Notes: a model not told the origin generated them from the sequence alone. Counted from the first letter of the stretch, positions 51,986-61,320 are shown. The stretch is DNA of 64,000 nucleotides from Ichthyophis bannanicus (GCA_033557465.1 CM066031.1:171833043-171897042); one strand, 5' to 3'. Numbers and translations are program-made.

Positions 51986-53908
51986 TTGCTCCTAGGGAAC
52001 TTGCCACTTCTGGTTCTAACACAACCAGAACCTCTCACCATACCCGGAAGGTTGGTTCACTTTGCTCCCAGATGGGAACAAATCACAACAGAACAATGGA
52101 CCCTCTCTATCATTCGAGAGGGTTACAAACTTCATTTCTCCAGCCTTCCTCCCCATCATATGGTGAGACCATTCAATTCTCCCCCATCTCTCCTAACCCT
52201 GTTGGGTCAAGAGGTTTCCTCTCTTCTTGCCCAAGGGGCCATAGAAGAGGTTCCTCTTCCTCAACAAGGGTCCGGTTTCTACTCCCCTTATTTTCTCATT
52301 CCAAAGAAGACAGGGGGATTCAGACCAATCCTAGATCTGAGAGAATTGAACAAATTTCTCTTCAAGGAGAAATTCAAAATGCTGTCTCTCGGCATTCTCC
52401 TTCCTTACCTCCAGGGTCAGGACTGGCTTTGTTCTCTAGACCTACAGGATGCGTATACACATATACTCATCCATCCATCCCACAGGAAGTATCTTCGCTT
52501 TCTGTTTCAGGGAAAACATTTCCAATACAGAGTACTCCCCTTCGGTCTAGCCTCTGCTCCAAGAGTATTCACAAAATGCATGGCAGTCGTAGCCGCATTT
52601 CTAAGAGGCATGGGAATCTTTGTCTTCCCATATCTGGACGACTGGCTCATCCGAGCTCCAACTCAGTCACAGGCCCAGATTTCCCTGGACCACACAAGGA
52701 GCCTTTTGCAGTATCTGGGACTGGTAGTAAACCTTCCCAAGTCCCAACTCATCCCTACTCAATCTCTAGAATTCATAGGGGCCCAGTTGGACACCATCAC
52801 TGCAAGGGCCTACCTTCCACATGTTCGAGGCCAGCGCCTCCTGAGTTTGGCCTCCCAAGCTCAGTCCAGCACTCACTTGACAGCCAGGGAAATGCTACGC
52901 CTACTGGGTCATATGGCCTCCACAGTGCATGTGGTGCCCTATGCTCGTCTTCATATGAGAGCAGCTCAATGGACCCTGGCCACTCAGTGGACTCAGGCGT
53001 CAGGAGCGCTCTCAGACCAAATACAAACCTCCGATCGTCTGTTTTGGTCCCTCCACTGGTGGACTTCCACCAAGAATCTGTTGTTGGGGGCTCCATTTCA
53101 ACCATTGCTACCCCAAGCAACCCTCACAACAGATGCCTCCCAAACAGGGTGGGGAGCCCATCTGCAAACTCTCTCCACTCAGGGCACTTGGTCTCTACAG
53201 GAGACCACCCTTCATATCAATCTTCTGGAACTGCGAGCAATTTACCTTGCCCTCAAGGTCTTCCACTCCCTCCTAGCCAACCTCACTGTCCTAGTTCAGA
53301 CGGACAATCAGGTGGCCATGTTTTACATAAACAAACAAGGAGGGACGGGCTCTCTGTCGCTTTGCAACGAAGCTCTAAGACTATGGGCCTTCGCCAGAGA
53401 GCATCAGATTCACCTGCTAGCAGTGTATCTCCCAGGAGTTCAAAACTCTCGGGCAGACAGGCTCAGTCGAGTTCTGCTGCCACACGAATGGTCCCTACAT
53501 TTGGACCAAATAAACCGAATCTTTCAGGAATGGGGGACCCCGGACATAGACCTCTTTGCAAGTCCGTGGAATGCCAAACTTCCCCGGTTCTGTTCCAGAA
53601 CTCCGTGTCAGGGAGCTCAGGCTACGGACGCCTTTCTCCTGAATTGGAATCAGGCATTCCTATATGCCTTTCCACCCATTCCTTTGATTCCCAAGACTCT
53701 GTTCAAACTCCAGAGGGATCATGGAACTATGATCCTCATAGCTCCACGCTGGCCACGCCAAGTGTGGTTCCCTCTACTTCTACAGCTCTCCCAGGGATCC
53801 TACTTGGATCTGGGAGCTGCGCCAGACCTCCTGTCTCAGGAGGAGGGGACTTTGTGGCACCCAAACCCCAAATCCCTTCACCTCAGTGCTTGGTTACTGA
53901 AGGCTTAA
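51986..53908 (+). CDS. DIRS-C ORF2: reverse transcriptase, RNase H, C-terminal domain
   Basis: An uninterrupted frame of about 640 codons with no nearby ATG; it is open from before 51982 and would be entered by +1 frameshifting from ORF1. RT: I-P-K-K-T-G-G-F-R-P-I-L-D-L near residue 107, L-D-L-Q-D-A-Y-T-H-I-L-I near 150, R-V-L-P-F-G-L-A-S-A-P-R, and F-P-Y-L-D-D-W-L-I near 220. RNase H: T-T-D-A-S near 385, L-L-E-L-R-A-I near 415, Q-T-D-N-Q-V-A-M-F-Y-I near 440. The C-terminal region (D-I-D-L-F-A-S-P-W near 526; D-A-F-L-L-N-W; Y-A-F-P-P-I-P) corresponds to the DIRS domain described as methyltransferase-like. All catalytic residues present. Confidence 0.94.
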   Translation: MLLGNLPLLVLTQPEPLTIPGRLVHFAPRWEQITTEQWTLSIIREGYKLHFSSLPPHHMVRPFNSPPSLLTLLGQEVSSLLAQGAIEEVPLPQQGSGFYSPYFLIPKKTGGFRPILDLRELNKFLFKEKFKMLSLGILLPYLQGQDWLCSLDLQDAYTHILIHPSHRKYLRFLFQGKHFQYRVLPFGLASAPRVFTKCMAVVAAFLRGMGIFVFPYLDDWLIRAPTQSQAQISLDHTRSLLQYLGLVVNLPKSQLIPTQSLEFIGAQLDTITARAYLPHVRGQRLLSLASQAQSSTHLTAREMLRLLGHMASTVHVVPYARLHMRAAQWTLATQWTQASGALSDQIQTSDRLFWSLHWWTSTKNLLLGAPFQPLLPQATLTTDASQTGWGAHLQTLSTQGTWSLQETTLHINLLELRAIYLALKVFHSLLANLTVLVQTDNQVAMFYINKQGGTGSLSLCNEALRLWAFAREHQIHLLAVYLPGVQNSRADRLSRVLLPHEWSLHLDQINRIFQEWGTPDIDLFASPWNAKLPRFCSRTPCQGAQATDAFLLNWNQAFLYAFPPIPLIPKTLFKLQRDHGTMILIAPRWPRQVWFPLLLQLSQGSYLDLGAAPDLLSQEEGTLWHPNPKSLHLSAWLLKA

Positions 53909-54945
53909 GCCTTCAAGACTTTCATCTTTCCCAACCAGTGAAAGATATCCTTTCTGCCTCTAGGAAACCCTCTACCAGGCGTTCCTATGCTTTCAAATGG
54001 AAACGTTTTTCCATTTGGTGTGCTCAGCAGGGTCTTGACCCTCTAGCACTTCCTTTGAATTCTCTTCTTGATTATCTCCTGCATCTATCCAATGCAGGCC
54101 TCAAGACGAATTCGGTAAGAGTCCATTTAAGTGCTATTGCAGCATCCTTGAAACATATAAATGGACAACCTATCTCCTCTCATCCTCTTGTTGCAAGATT
54201 CATGAGAGGCCTGACTCTCACTAAACCTCCCATCAGACCACCCCCGGTCGCATGGGATTTGAATCTAGTGCTCGGTCAACTTATGAAGCCACCTTTTGAG
54301 CCAATGTTTTCCACCTCCTTGAAATTTCTTTCCTGGAAGGTCATCTTCCTCATTGCAGTCACTTCGGCTCGCCGCATCAGTGAGCTGCAGGCTTTAGTGG
54401 CTAATCCACCTTACACAAGATTTCATCATGATAAGGTGGTCCTTAGGACGAATCCCCACTTTATGCCTAAAGTGGTCTCGCCTTTTCATCTTAATCAAGA
54501 GGTATATCTACCTGTCTTTTTTCCAGCTCCTCATGCATCCAATGCAGAGAGGAACCTTCATACTCTGGATTGTAAAAGAGCTCTCGCTTTTTACCTTAAT
54601 AGGACTCAGCCACATCGAAAGTCTTCTCAACTTTTTGTGGCCTTTGATCCTTCCCATTTGGGACTTCCAGTCTCCAAGCGTACACTTTCCAATTGGATTG
54701 CTCAGTGTATTTCTTTTGCTTACCAGAGCAAAAACATTTCTCTGGAAGGCCATGTCACTGCTCATAATGTGAGGGCCATGGCAACTTCTATGGCTCATCT
54801 GCACTCTGTTTCCATAGATCAGATCTGTCGAGCCGCTACCTGGGCCTCGGTTCATACCTTCACAGCCCATTACTGTTTGGACAAGGACTCCCGCCGGGAT
54901 GCCTTGTTTGGCCAGGCTGTCCTCAAGCACCTGTTCCATTCCTAA
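52072..54945 (+). CDS. DIRS-C ORF3: long overprinted frame ending in tyrosine recombinase
   Basis: A single 957-codon frame without a stop, -1 relative to ORF2 and in the same frame as ORF1 past its TGA. The last 345 or so codons (from about 53910) are the recombinase: A-S-R-K-P-S-T-R-R-S-Y-A-F-K-W-K-R; G-L-K-T-N-S-V-R-V-H; T-S-A-R-R-I-S-E-L-Q (catalytic Arg near 54370); A-H-N-V-R-A-M-A-T (HxxR near 54765); T-A-H-Y-C-L-D (nucleophile Tyr near 54870). The first 610 or so codons, Ser/Pro-rich, overlap ORF2 completely and have no recognisable domain. The recombinase should join the circular cDNA into the genome. How it is translated is unclear. Confidence 0.88.
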   Translation: MGTNHNRTMDPLYHSRGLQTSFLQPSSPSYGETIQFSPISPNPVGSRGFLSSCPRGHRRGSSSSTRVRFLLPLFSHSKEDRGIQTNPRSERIEQISLQGEIQNAVSRHSPSLPPGSGLALFSRPTGCVYTYTHPSIPQEVSSLSVSGKTFPIQSTPLRSSLCSKSIHKMHGSRSRISKRHGNLCLPISGRLAHPSSNSVTGPDFPGPHKEPFAVSGTGSKPSQVPTHPYSISRIHRGPVGHHHCKGLPSTCSRPAPPEFGLPSSVQHSLDSQGNATPTGSYGLHSACGALCSSSYESSSMDPGHSVDSGVRSALRPNTNLRSSVLVPPLVDFHQESVVGGSISTIATPSNPHNRCLPNRVGSPSANSLHSGHLVSTGDHPSYQSSGTASNLPCPQGLPLPPSQPHCPSSDGQSGGHVLHKQTRRDGLSVALQRSSKTMGLRQRASDSPASSVSPRSSKLSGRQAQSSSAATRMVPTFGPNKPNLSGMGDPGHRPLCKSVECQTSPVLFQNSVSGSSGYGRLSPELESGIPICLSTHSFDSQDSVQTPEGSWNYDPHSSTLATPSVVPSTSTALPGILLGSGSCARPPVSGGGDFVAPKPQIPSPQCLVTEGLSLQDFHLSQPVKDILSASRKPSTRRSYAFKWKRFSIWCAQQGLDPLALPLNSLLDYLLHLSNAGLKTNSVRVHLSAIAASLKHINGQPISSHPLVARFMRGLTLTKPPIRPPPVAWDLNLVLGQLMKPPFEPMFSTSLKFLSWKVIFLIAVTSARRISELQALVANPPYTRFHHDKVVLRTNPHFMPKVVSPFHLNQEVYLPVFFPAPHASNAERNLHTLDCKRALAFYLNRTQPHRKSSQLFVAFDPSHLGLPVSKRTLSNWIAQCISFAYQSKNISLEGHVTAHNVRAMATSMAHLHSVSIDQICRAATWASVHTFTAHYCLDKDSRRDALFGQAVLKHLFHS

Positions 54946-55025
54946 ACAACTCCTGCCCACCTTCCCAGAATGGATGCCTGAGATCCATACGAAGATGGCG
55001 AACCTTTACAGGGGATCCCATGCAT

Positions 55026-55145
55026 CTAAGCTAGGGAGTCCCCATATGTGAGGACTTATTCCTGCTTGTTCCTGGAGATAGCACAGTTACTTACCTGTAA
55101 CAGGTGATCTCTGGGAACAGCAGGAATTAGTCCTCACAACCCACC
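55026..55145. repeat. DIRS-C internal complementary region
   Basis: CCATATGTGAGGACTTATTC...TTCCTGGAGATA complements the left terminus. CAGTTACTTACCTGTAACAG...AACAGCAGGAATTAGTCCTC complements the right terminus. The junction of the two marks where the ends meet in the circular intermediate. Confidence 0.92.
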
Positions 55146-55214
55146 CACCTCCCCTAGGAGTTGTATCTTTTATCTATCTATCTTCCTGTCCTCTCTCTGT
55201 TGACTCAGCTATAA

Positions 55215-55406
55215 ACTCGAAACTGAGGAGAGCTGTTCAGGAAGGCGGGAAGGCAGTGCGCATGTGCAGTGGGAGGTCCCAAAAGCTTCTATTCTAAGAA
55301 GCTGGGGAGCTTTCCCGCACGGGCTCCGTCGGTACCGACGTACCCATATGTGAGGACTAATTCCTGCTGTTCCCAGAGATCACCTGTTACAGGTAAGTAA
55401 CTGTGC
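55215..55406 (-). repeat. DIRS-C right inverted terminal repeat with extension
   Basis: Complement of the left repeat, plus a terminal extension CACCTGTTACAGGTAAGTAA. The extension is absent from the left repeat and present, inverted, in the internal complementary region. Confidence 0.92.
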
Positions 55407-55762
55407 TTTCTCTAGTGTCTGCTTGTTGAAATACCTATTTACCCTTTTCATTTCTGAGGCAGGAGCTAGAGAATCCCATATGAGAGCCCTTATCCTGCTT
55501 GTCCATTGAGAAAACAAAGTTACTCACCTGTAGCAAATGTTCGCCTTAGAGTTGTTTTCTGGCATTAACTAGTTATGCATCTGAGTAGAAGAGGCATGGC
55601 GGTAGCAGACTGGAATTCATGTGCAGGCATGGTAGAACCACTCCAAAAATTTCTAGAAGGAGCTGGGAGAAGTTTCCGCACAGGGCTCCATCGGTATGTC
55701 ACCCATATATGCGGATTTATCCCGCTGTCCACAGAGAACACCTGCTACAGGTGAGTAACTTA
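55407..55762 (+). mobile_element. DIRS-D 3' end: internal complementary region and right terminal repeat
   Basis: Diverged forms of the same landmarks. ATCCCATATGAGAGCCCTTA with TCCATTGAGAAAA then GTTACTCACCTGTAGCAAAT marks the internal complementary region (about 55470-55550). CCGCACAGGGCTCCATCGGT...ACAGAGAACACCTGCTACAG then GTGAGTAAC marks the right repeat (about 55670-55762). It continues the element broken at 49797 by DIRS-C. Confidence 0.85.
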
Positions 55763-56060
55763 TTTTTTTCTCTGGGCACACAAAATATATCATAAAACAA
55801 CTTTATTTCTTTAAGGTAATATACAAATTTACAATTATGAGTTGTTAATTATGCTGTAGAATTTTCTAACCCTTTTGCTGCAGAATCTATCCTTGGGGGA
55901 TGGAGTGTATAAACATTGCATGAAATATCCTTATGTATCAGGGAGTATATTTTAAGTATTCCTTGCATACTTAAGAATGAGGTTTTGGCTGTTTTTAACT
56001 TTATGGCTTTTTCCTTTTTTACAAAATATGTACTAATGCCTGGATTTTCTTTTCTCCAGC
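55763..56060. other. A/T-rich sequence, possible intron
   Basis: No element is recognised. It lies just upstream of a pyrimidine tract and AG that precede the zinc-finger exon, so intronic DNA is the simplest reading. Confidence 0.45.
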
Positions 56061-56808
56061 AGATAATGGACATGAAAGTAAAAATATGGATCTAGATGAA
56101 GGGACTAGGGAAGAGGAACCCAATGAGATGCTTCGGTACAAAGCTAAAGGAACCTTTTCCCCTGGATTAAATGGTAGAGAAGAATGTGAAGTTGATCCTG
56201 AACCACATAAAGAAGGGAAAAGCTCTGATGAAAACTTAACTTACATAAACAAGACAAACGACAGCAAACCCCAGGCAAACCTAGCAAACCAAAAATTGTG
56301 CGTTGAACGTGGCAAAAATGTTTTTAAGAAAGACTCTCCTAAATACAATGGGGAAAGAACCTTTAAATGCACTAAGTGCAATAAAAGCTTCAATAAGAAA
56401 GCACAGCTCGTTATGCATCAAAAGATGTATGTTGGGAAGAAACAATTTCCTTCTACTGAGTGTAATAAAAACTTTGTTTGTGCATCAAGGTTGCAAAGAC
56501 ATAAAGAAATCTCACACTGTAAAAAAGATACAGAATGTCTCCCAGAAGAGAAGTCTATCTTGCCTCTTGAGTGTAGTAAAAGTCTCACTCTGCAAACGAG
56601 TCTTAAAGAACAGGAAGAAAACGCATGTTTGAACGTGGAAAGCCAAGGGGGTGAGAAACAACTTTCGTGTACTGAGTGTGATAAAAACTTCAGTGACATA
56701 TTATCTCTAAGACGGCACCAGGCGATCCACAGAGAAGGAAAATGTGACCCATATATAGGTTCATTCCTGTTGTGGTATGAGCAAAACAAGACCCGCTGGC
56801 GATACTAA
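56061..56808 (+). CDS. C2H2 zinc-finger protein exon (probably decayed)
   Basis: An open exon preceded by TTTTCTTTTCTCCAG, a good splice acceptor. The protein from A-D-N-G-H-E-S-K-N-M has an acidic N-terminal linker, then finger-like units: F-K-C-T-K-C-N-K-S-F with H-x3-M (near 56360), F-P-S-T-E-C-N-K-N-F (first Cys lost), L-P-L-E-C-S-K-S-L (degenerate), and L-S-C-T-E-C-D-K-N-F with R-R-H-Q-A-I-H (near 56670, complete). Only the last unit has all four ligands. Such an exon normally encodes the DNA-binding array of a KRAB or similar ZNF. With most fingers degenerate it may be a dying gene copy. Upstream exons are not visible. Confidence 0.7.
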
Positions 56809-56960
56809 TAGGAACAATTACATGCACTGAATATAACAGCATCATTTTAATCCTCAGAGTTGAGACTATACCAAAGGATCTTCCAGGAGAGAAACAATTT
56901 ACATTTACTCAGTGTAGTAGCAGTTGCTGTCAGAAATCGTAGTTGAGGATGGCGTGGGAG
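56809..56960 (+). pseudogene. Degenerate zinc-finger remnant downstream of the stop
   Basis: Past the TAA at 56806-56808, translation still shows C-T-E-Y-N-S, G-E-K-Q-F-T-F-T-Q-C-S-S-S and then loss of frame. This is the remains of two more fingers with linker G-E-K. It indicates that the array was once longer and was truncated by decay. Confidence 0.6.
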
Positions 56961-58319
56961 ATGCAAAAAATTAGTTAAACAACCTTATGGAGATCAGAAC
57001 CTGGTCTGCTAATAGCTAAGGAGAGATGAATTTAAACTTAAAGATGAGAGAGTGATAATTATAGAACAGGACAGTAGACTATAGAGAAGATGGTTCACAA
57101 CAAGTGTAGACAGACAGGCTGAACAGATGAATGCAGATTCTGTAACACAAGACCGTATATTATTGAGCATTTTGTTACTGGGTGCAATGTGCTGTTGTCA
57201 GAAGGCCTGTTTACAGAAAGGCACAGTAAGATACCTTGACTCTTCCACTGTAAACACTATGAGTTTGGCTTTATAAAGGATCTTTTGCGTATAAATGTCC
57301 TCTCATAAACGTACCCCATGGATAATATATGAGAAGGTGCACACTTTTACGCGACCAGCATGTGTAGCGTTCAGAGGTGGAGTTTGGGTAGAGTGAGGTG
57401 GAGTCATGAAGTGCATATGTAGGCTATTCAATACACACTGATGTACGTACGTCATTTGCATACATTTATGCCTTTCCCAAACAGATGAGGAGTAAATGTC
57501 CATGACTGCATTTTAGCTATGATTGTGCAGGCACTTTGTGCCTTTATAAAATAACCTCAAAATAGGAACTGCTTAGACTTCCAATGTAGGCAACTTGTTG
57601 TAAAAATAACTCTCCACAACGTCACAGTATCAGAAGAGTACTGGGATCATATGAAGGACATGTGCAGAATGAAAAAGTTGTGAACAGCTAGACCATTCTC
57701 ATTCCAACCAATAGAAAGCAAGAAAACTGGATGTTGTCATGAAAGAGAAAAGTGCAAGAATGGATAATAGAAGCATCAGTACAAGATGACTGTTCTGTAC
57801 AATGTATGGAAAGAGAGAAGATCCTGATCTATCAAAAGATGTAAGCAAAGCCCAAGAAAATAAATGCGGCAGAAAGATCCAGAAATAGTCCCAATTATAT
57901 TGGGTGTCATTGGGTCAGTTACAAAAGAACTTCTAAATTTCTTAATATGCTGTTTGTACCTTTTAACAGGGGTGGGTCTATGATTAGTCAAGGGGAGGTT
58001 GTCGCCTCAATTAGCAGTTTTTACGGGTGGGAGCAGGGATGAAGGAACCAGCAGGAGTCAGAAAAAAGAACCACCTTTTGTGACCAGAGATGGAGCAAGC
58101 AGCTGCCTTGCGGTGAGTGAAAGGAGGGGCCTGCTGCTGCTCTTTGAGAGTGGGATTCTCTGCCCTGCCCTGTTTTGCTTTCTGGGTAGATGGAATGAAC
58201 TGCAGGTAGTAGGGAGGCCGGGCCCCACCACCCAAACAGTGAATTTTGTAGCAGTGGTGGTGGTTCACTGGGGAGGACACAGCAGCCATTGTACTTAGCA
58301 ATAAGAGTATTTCCATATT
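56961..58319. other. Unassigned sequence
   Basis: No gene or known repeat is recognised. The frame at 57999-58298 on the plus strand has no domain. It may include the 3' UTR of the zinc-finger gene and unclassified repeats. Confidence 0.4.
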
Positions 58320-58663
58320 GTCCTGCTAGACCAGTCCAGACCAGTGGGTTGTGTTCCCCTATCAGCAGATTGGTGGAGACAGACAGCCAATGAAATGCCC
58401 AAGTTTCAGTGACATCACTCCCATGCCTCTATTGGCCTCAGCCATCAGTATTCTTCTGTCTCCAGCAGATGGTGGATGGATTTTTTTTCCCCTCTGAAGA
58501 AACTCTGAACAGTTGAGAGGAAAAGTTTGATTTAGCTTGTGAACGACTACCTTGAGGGTGACTCTTTCACTTGAGTGCGATATGGGAGGCTCCACTGGAC
58601 TGCGGTCTTTTCAGTAGCCATAAGAGGAGGGAAAATTGGTTCAACTCCGTGCTCTTGCCATAA

Positions 58664-58955
58664 TGGAGTGGAGGAGTGGCCTAGTGGTTGGGGCAAGGTA
58701 CTTCAGGCCAGAAGGTCAGGGGTTCAAATCCCACTAGAGGACAGCAACCTTGGGCCGGAAGGACTGGGGTTTCTAGTCCCACAGGTGCTCCTTGTGGTCT
58801 TGGGCAAGCCACTTAACCCTCCATAGTCCATGTTCCCTGTAAAAATAGTTATCTCCAAGTTATAATGCCCTGTTCAATGTAATTTCAGTTTGTTCAATGT
58901 AAACCACACTGATGCAGAATAGCACAGTATATAAGAGAATGTAAATAAATAATAA
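58664..58955 (+). mobile_element. tRNA-derived SINE with L2-like tail, copy 2
   Basis: Plus-strand copy, about 290 bases. A box TGGCCTAGTGG at 58677-58687 and B box GGTTCAAATCC at 58721-58731, both exact to the Pol III consensus, 33 bases apart. The body has TTGGGCAAGCCACTTAACCC, and the tail TGTAAACCACACTGATGCAG then an AAAT-like end. It differs from the copy at 17757-18048 at scattered positions only. Confidence 0.9.
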
Positions 58956-60037
58956 GAGCCTGTTGAGCATCCAGAAAATTGGCAGCATTTGGAAGAGTTC
59001 AGCAGCCTAACACAACCTCAATACCCTCTCCCTCCTTCTCTGTTCCCCCTGCTCTCTCTTGAAGACTGCAGAAGGATCTCAGAAGAATGTGCCTGCCAGT
59101 CACCTTAAACAAAGTTTCTGAAAAGTCAGAGGAGCAGAGCTGAACCCAGCATGAGTTTCTGCCTGGGACTCTCAGGGGATGAATATCAAAGCATGACCTC
59201 ATCATTTTCCTTGTTGGGAGCTCCCGATTCTGTCTGTCTGGGGCGCAATTTGAGGTGGGACCATTGGCGATTGTTGGCGTTGTATAGTGGCTTCCTATCC
59301 TTTTCTACACACAGTAGTAGTGCTTTTTACCATTGTGTGTCTGATGGTCACCGTGTCCTAGCACGATTTCTGTCTGTGCAGCTCCAAAGTGTGTTCCTAC
59401 CCAAGCACCTGTTTCACACATTGCTATGCAATTGCTGTTAACACACGCCTTTCAGGCCGCCACAGTGTGTGCTGCTATTATACTTGCCTTAATTCTTTCA
59501 GGAAACATTGACATTGTTGGGCCTGTGGCAAGTGAGGTACCTCATCTCCGACTTCTGGACTCTGCTCTTCTGGCATGGCAGCTTCTGAGCTGTCATTTCT
59601 CCTCTCTCAGTAGGGGGATGCAGTTGGTCCGGCCTTGTCTGCCTCAGGGCAGGAGGTGGTGGATGAGGCTGTGGGTAAGGATGGCCAGTTGGCCGGAGGT
59701 TCTGACGACCATGCTGTTGGCTGTTCCCCTTCCTCTAAGGGTTCGGCAATGGCTATGTTCCCTGTTGTTGGGGTTCATTTCTGAGAGGAGAACTTCCGGA
59801 ATTCTGTTCCTTTCTACAACAAGCCTGGTCATTTTGGTGTGGAAATTCAGACCCTGTAGCCTCAGGCTTCCCCCAAGGGCAGTCTTGTGAGGGGCAAGCT
59901 GAGAGCAGAAGCCCTGTTTTGTTTCCTCTGACTAAGGACCTCTGGCGAAGGTAGCTTCCTGGAGATGTGGAACAGCAGGGTCTGTCCAAGATCTGATCTC
60001 AGATGTCTTGATTTTGGGCTCTGCTGTGGTTGTCTAA

Positions 60038-60960
60038 GTGCTCTCACCTTCAGAGGATTATGAAGAGGCTGGTGTTATTCGCCTGTTCCAGAAGAGGGAA
60101 CTGGTGGTGTTGATTGCCAGGGTCTCATCCACCTTGGACTTGGCAGATGCTTCAGGCACAGAGCAGGAGCCAAACGTTCATCCACTTCTCCAAGGAGTTC
60201 AAAAATCCACTACATTCTTCCCATTTCTGGATGTGTCCAAGGACATGATCTGGTCGGAGTGGGATTTTCCCAACTCCCTGCCTAAGGAGCTAAAAGTGCA
60301 TAAGAAGATGTACGCTGTCCTGGAGAATAAGTGCATTTTGTGGTTTGACATTTCCAAGGTGGATGCACAGGTTATGGCAGTTACTAGATGGACCAACAGT
60401 CCTGTGGAAGGCAGATCAGCCTTGAAGGATACTCTGGATTGCAAAGTGGATTTGTTGTTAAAGAATCAGTTTGCCGCGGCGGCTGCTGTTTGTTAGTTGG
60501 CAGTATGTGCAGGCTTGACATCTTGACCCTGCTTTAGTGGATTCAGTCATCCCCGCAGGATGATACTACTCCTCTTTTGGAGTCAGCTATGGCTTTCCTT
60601 TTTGATGCCATATACAACCTCATCCGCCTAGCAGACAGGGATAGTGCCCTGTCGACAATGAAATGGTGTTGGATTGGACTTTTCCACTGGGCAGCAAACA
60701 CATCCTCCAAAGCCCAGTTGACTCAACTGGCCTTTAAAGAGAAGTTTTCTTTTGGAGCCAATTTGGAGACTCTGGTGGAGGATCTGGGCAAGACAAACCT
60801 TACCGCCTTTTGGAGTTCAGTTCTGAGGGGCGTAGGAAGCGGACAGGAGCCCCATTTTCCATTGGCCTCTGCCTACCCCTCGTGGACATGCTGGTCAGAC
60901 TCCCGAGGGTATCATGATGCCCATCACCCTGAAAAGCCTTTCTTCTCCTCTGTTTACGGA
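60038..60960 (+). pseudogene. Ngaro-like Gag remnant
   Basis: Frame 60038-60496 shows F-L-D-V-S-K-D-M-I-W-S-E-W, L-K-V-H-K-K-M-Y, W-F-D-I-S-K-V-D-A-Q-V-M-A-V-T-R, P-V-E-G-R-S-A-L-K-D and A-A-A-A-V-C. Further fragments lie at 60577-60978 in another frame. The K-V-D-A-x-V-x-A-V-T and P-V-E-G-x-x-A-L-K-D blocks are ones I associate with Ngaro capsid-like proteins. Disabled by stops and frameshifts. Confidence 0.65.
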
Positions 60961-61320
60961 TTTCAGGCTCATTCTTAGTCCTTTTGAGGAGTTTGTGGGC
61001 CCAGGGACTTGGTTCCCTCCAGAGAAGGGCCCTCCTGGGCTGAACAATGAAATGTTTGGGGGGCCCATTCCCTGGTTTCTCTGGTTGGAGGCAGGCTTTG
61101 TCTTCTCTTTCAGGAAGAGGCCCAAGTCGCCAAAGATCACAAGATGCTTGACTTCCTTCTGTACAGCTATGTGCTTGAATGCAAAGAGCCAATCCCAGAT
61201 GCTTTTGTCTTCTCCTGTGGTCAGCGAACAAAGGACAGCTGTTCAAATTGCAATGGGACAAGTTGCTGCTCCTTAAGGCAGTGGTGCCTGCTCCCCCAGA
61301 TGATCGGGGCAGGGTGAATC

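Larger units (their letters stand above)
49798..55406 (+). mobile_element. DIRS-C, best-preserved DIRS element
   Basis: About 5.6 kb, inserted into the 3' part of DIRS-D. The left inverted repeat (TCTCCAGGAACAAGCAGGAA onward) pairs with 55215-55385 over about 170 bases; GGGAGCTTTCCCGCACGGGC at right is an exact complement of the left. Order: Gag-like ORF1, ORF2 (RT, RNase H, C-terminal domain), tyrosine recombinase, internal complementary region, right repeat. Codons are mostly intact: ORF2 and the recombinase have no stops, and ORF1 has two frameshifts. Probably the youngest DIRS here. Confidence 0.96.

Noticed and set aside
52797..53120. 107-codon minus frame in DIRS-C
   Set aside because: Opposite the RT/RNase H coding sequence; no homologue in DIRS-B at the same place.
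58677..58731. A possible true tRNA gene
   Set aside because: The A and B boxes are perfect, but the sequence continues into a shared body and L2-like tail, the same at 17757-18048, so it is a SINE.
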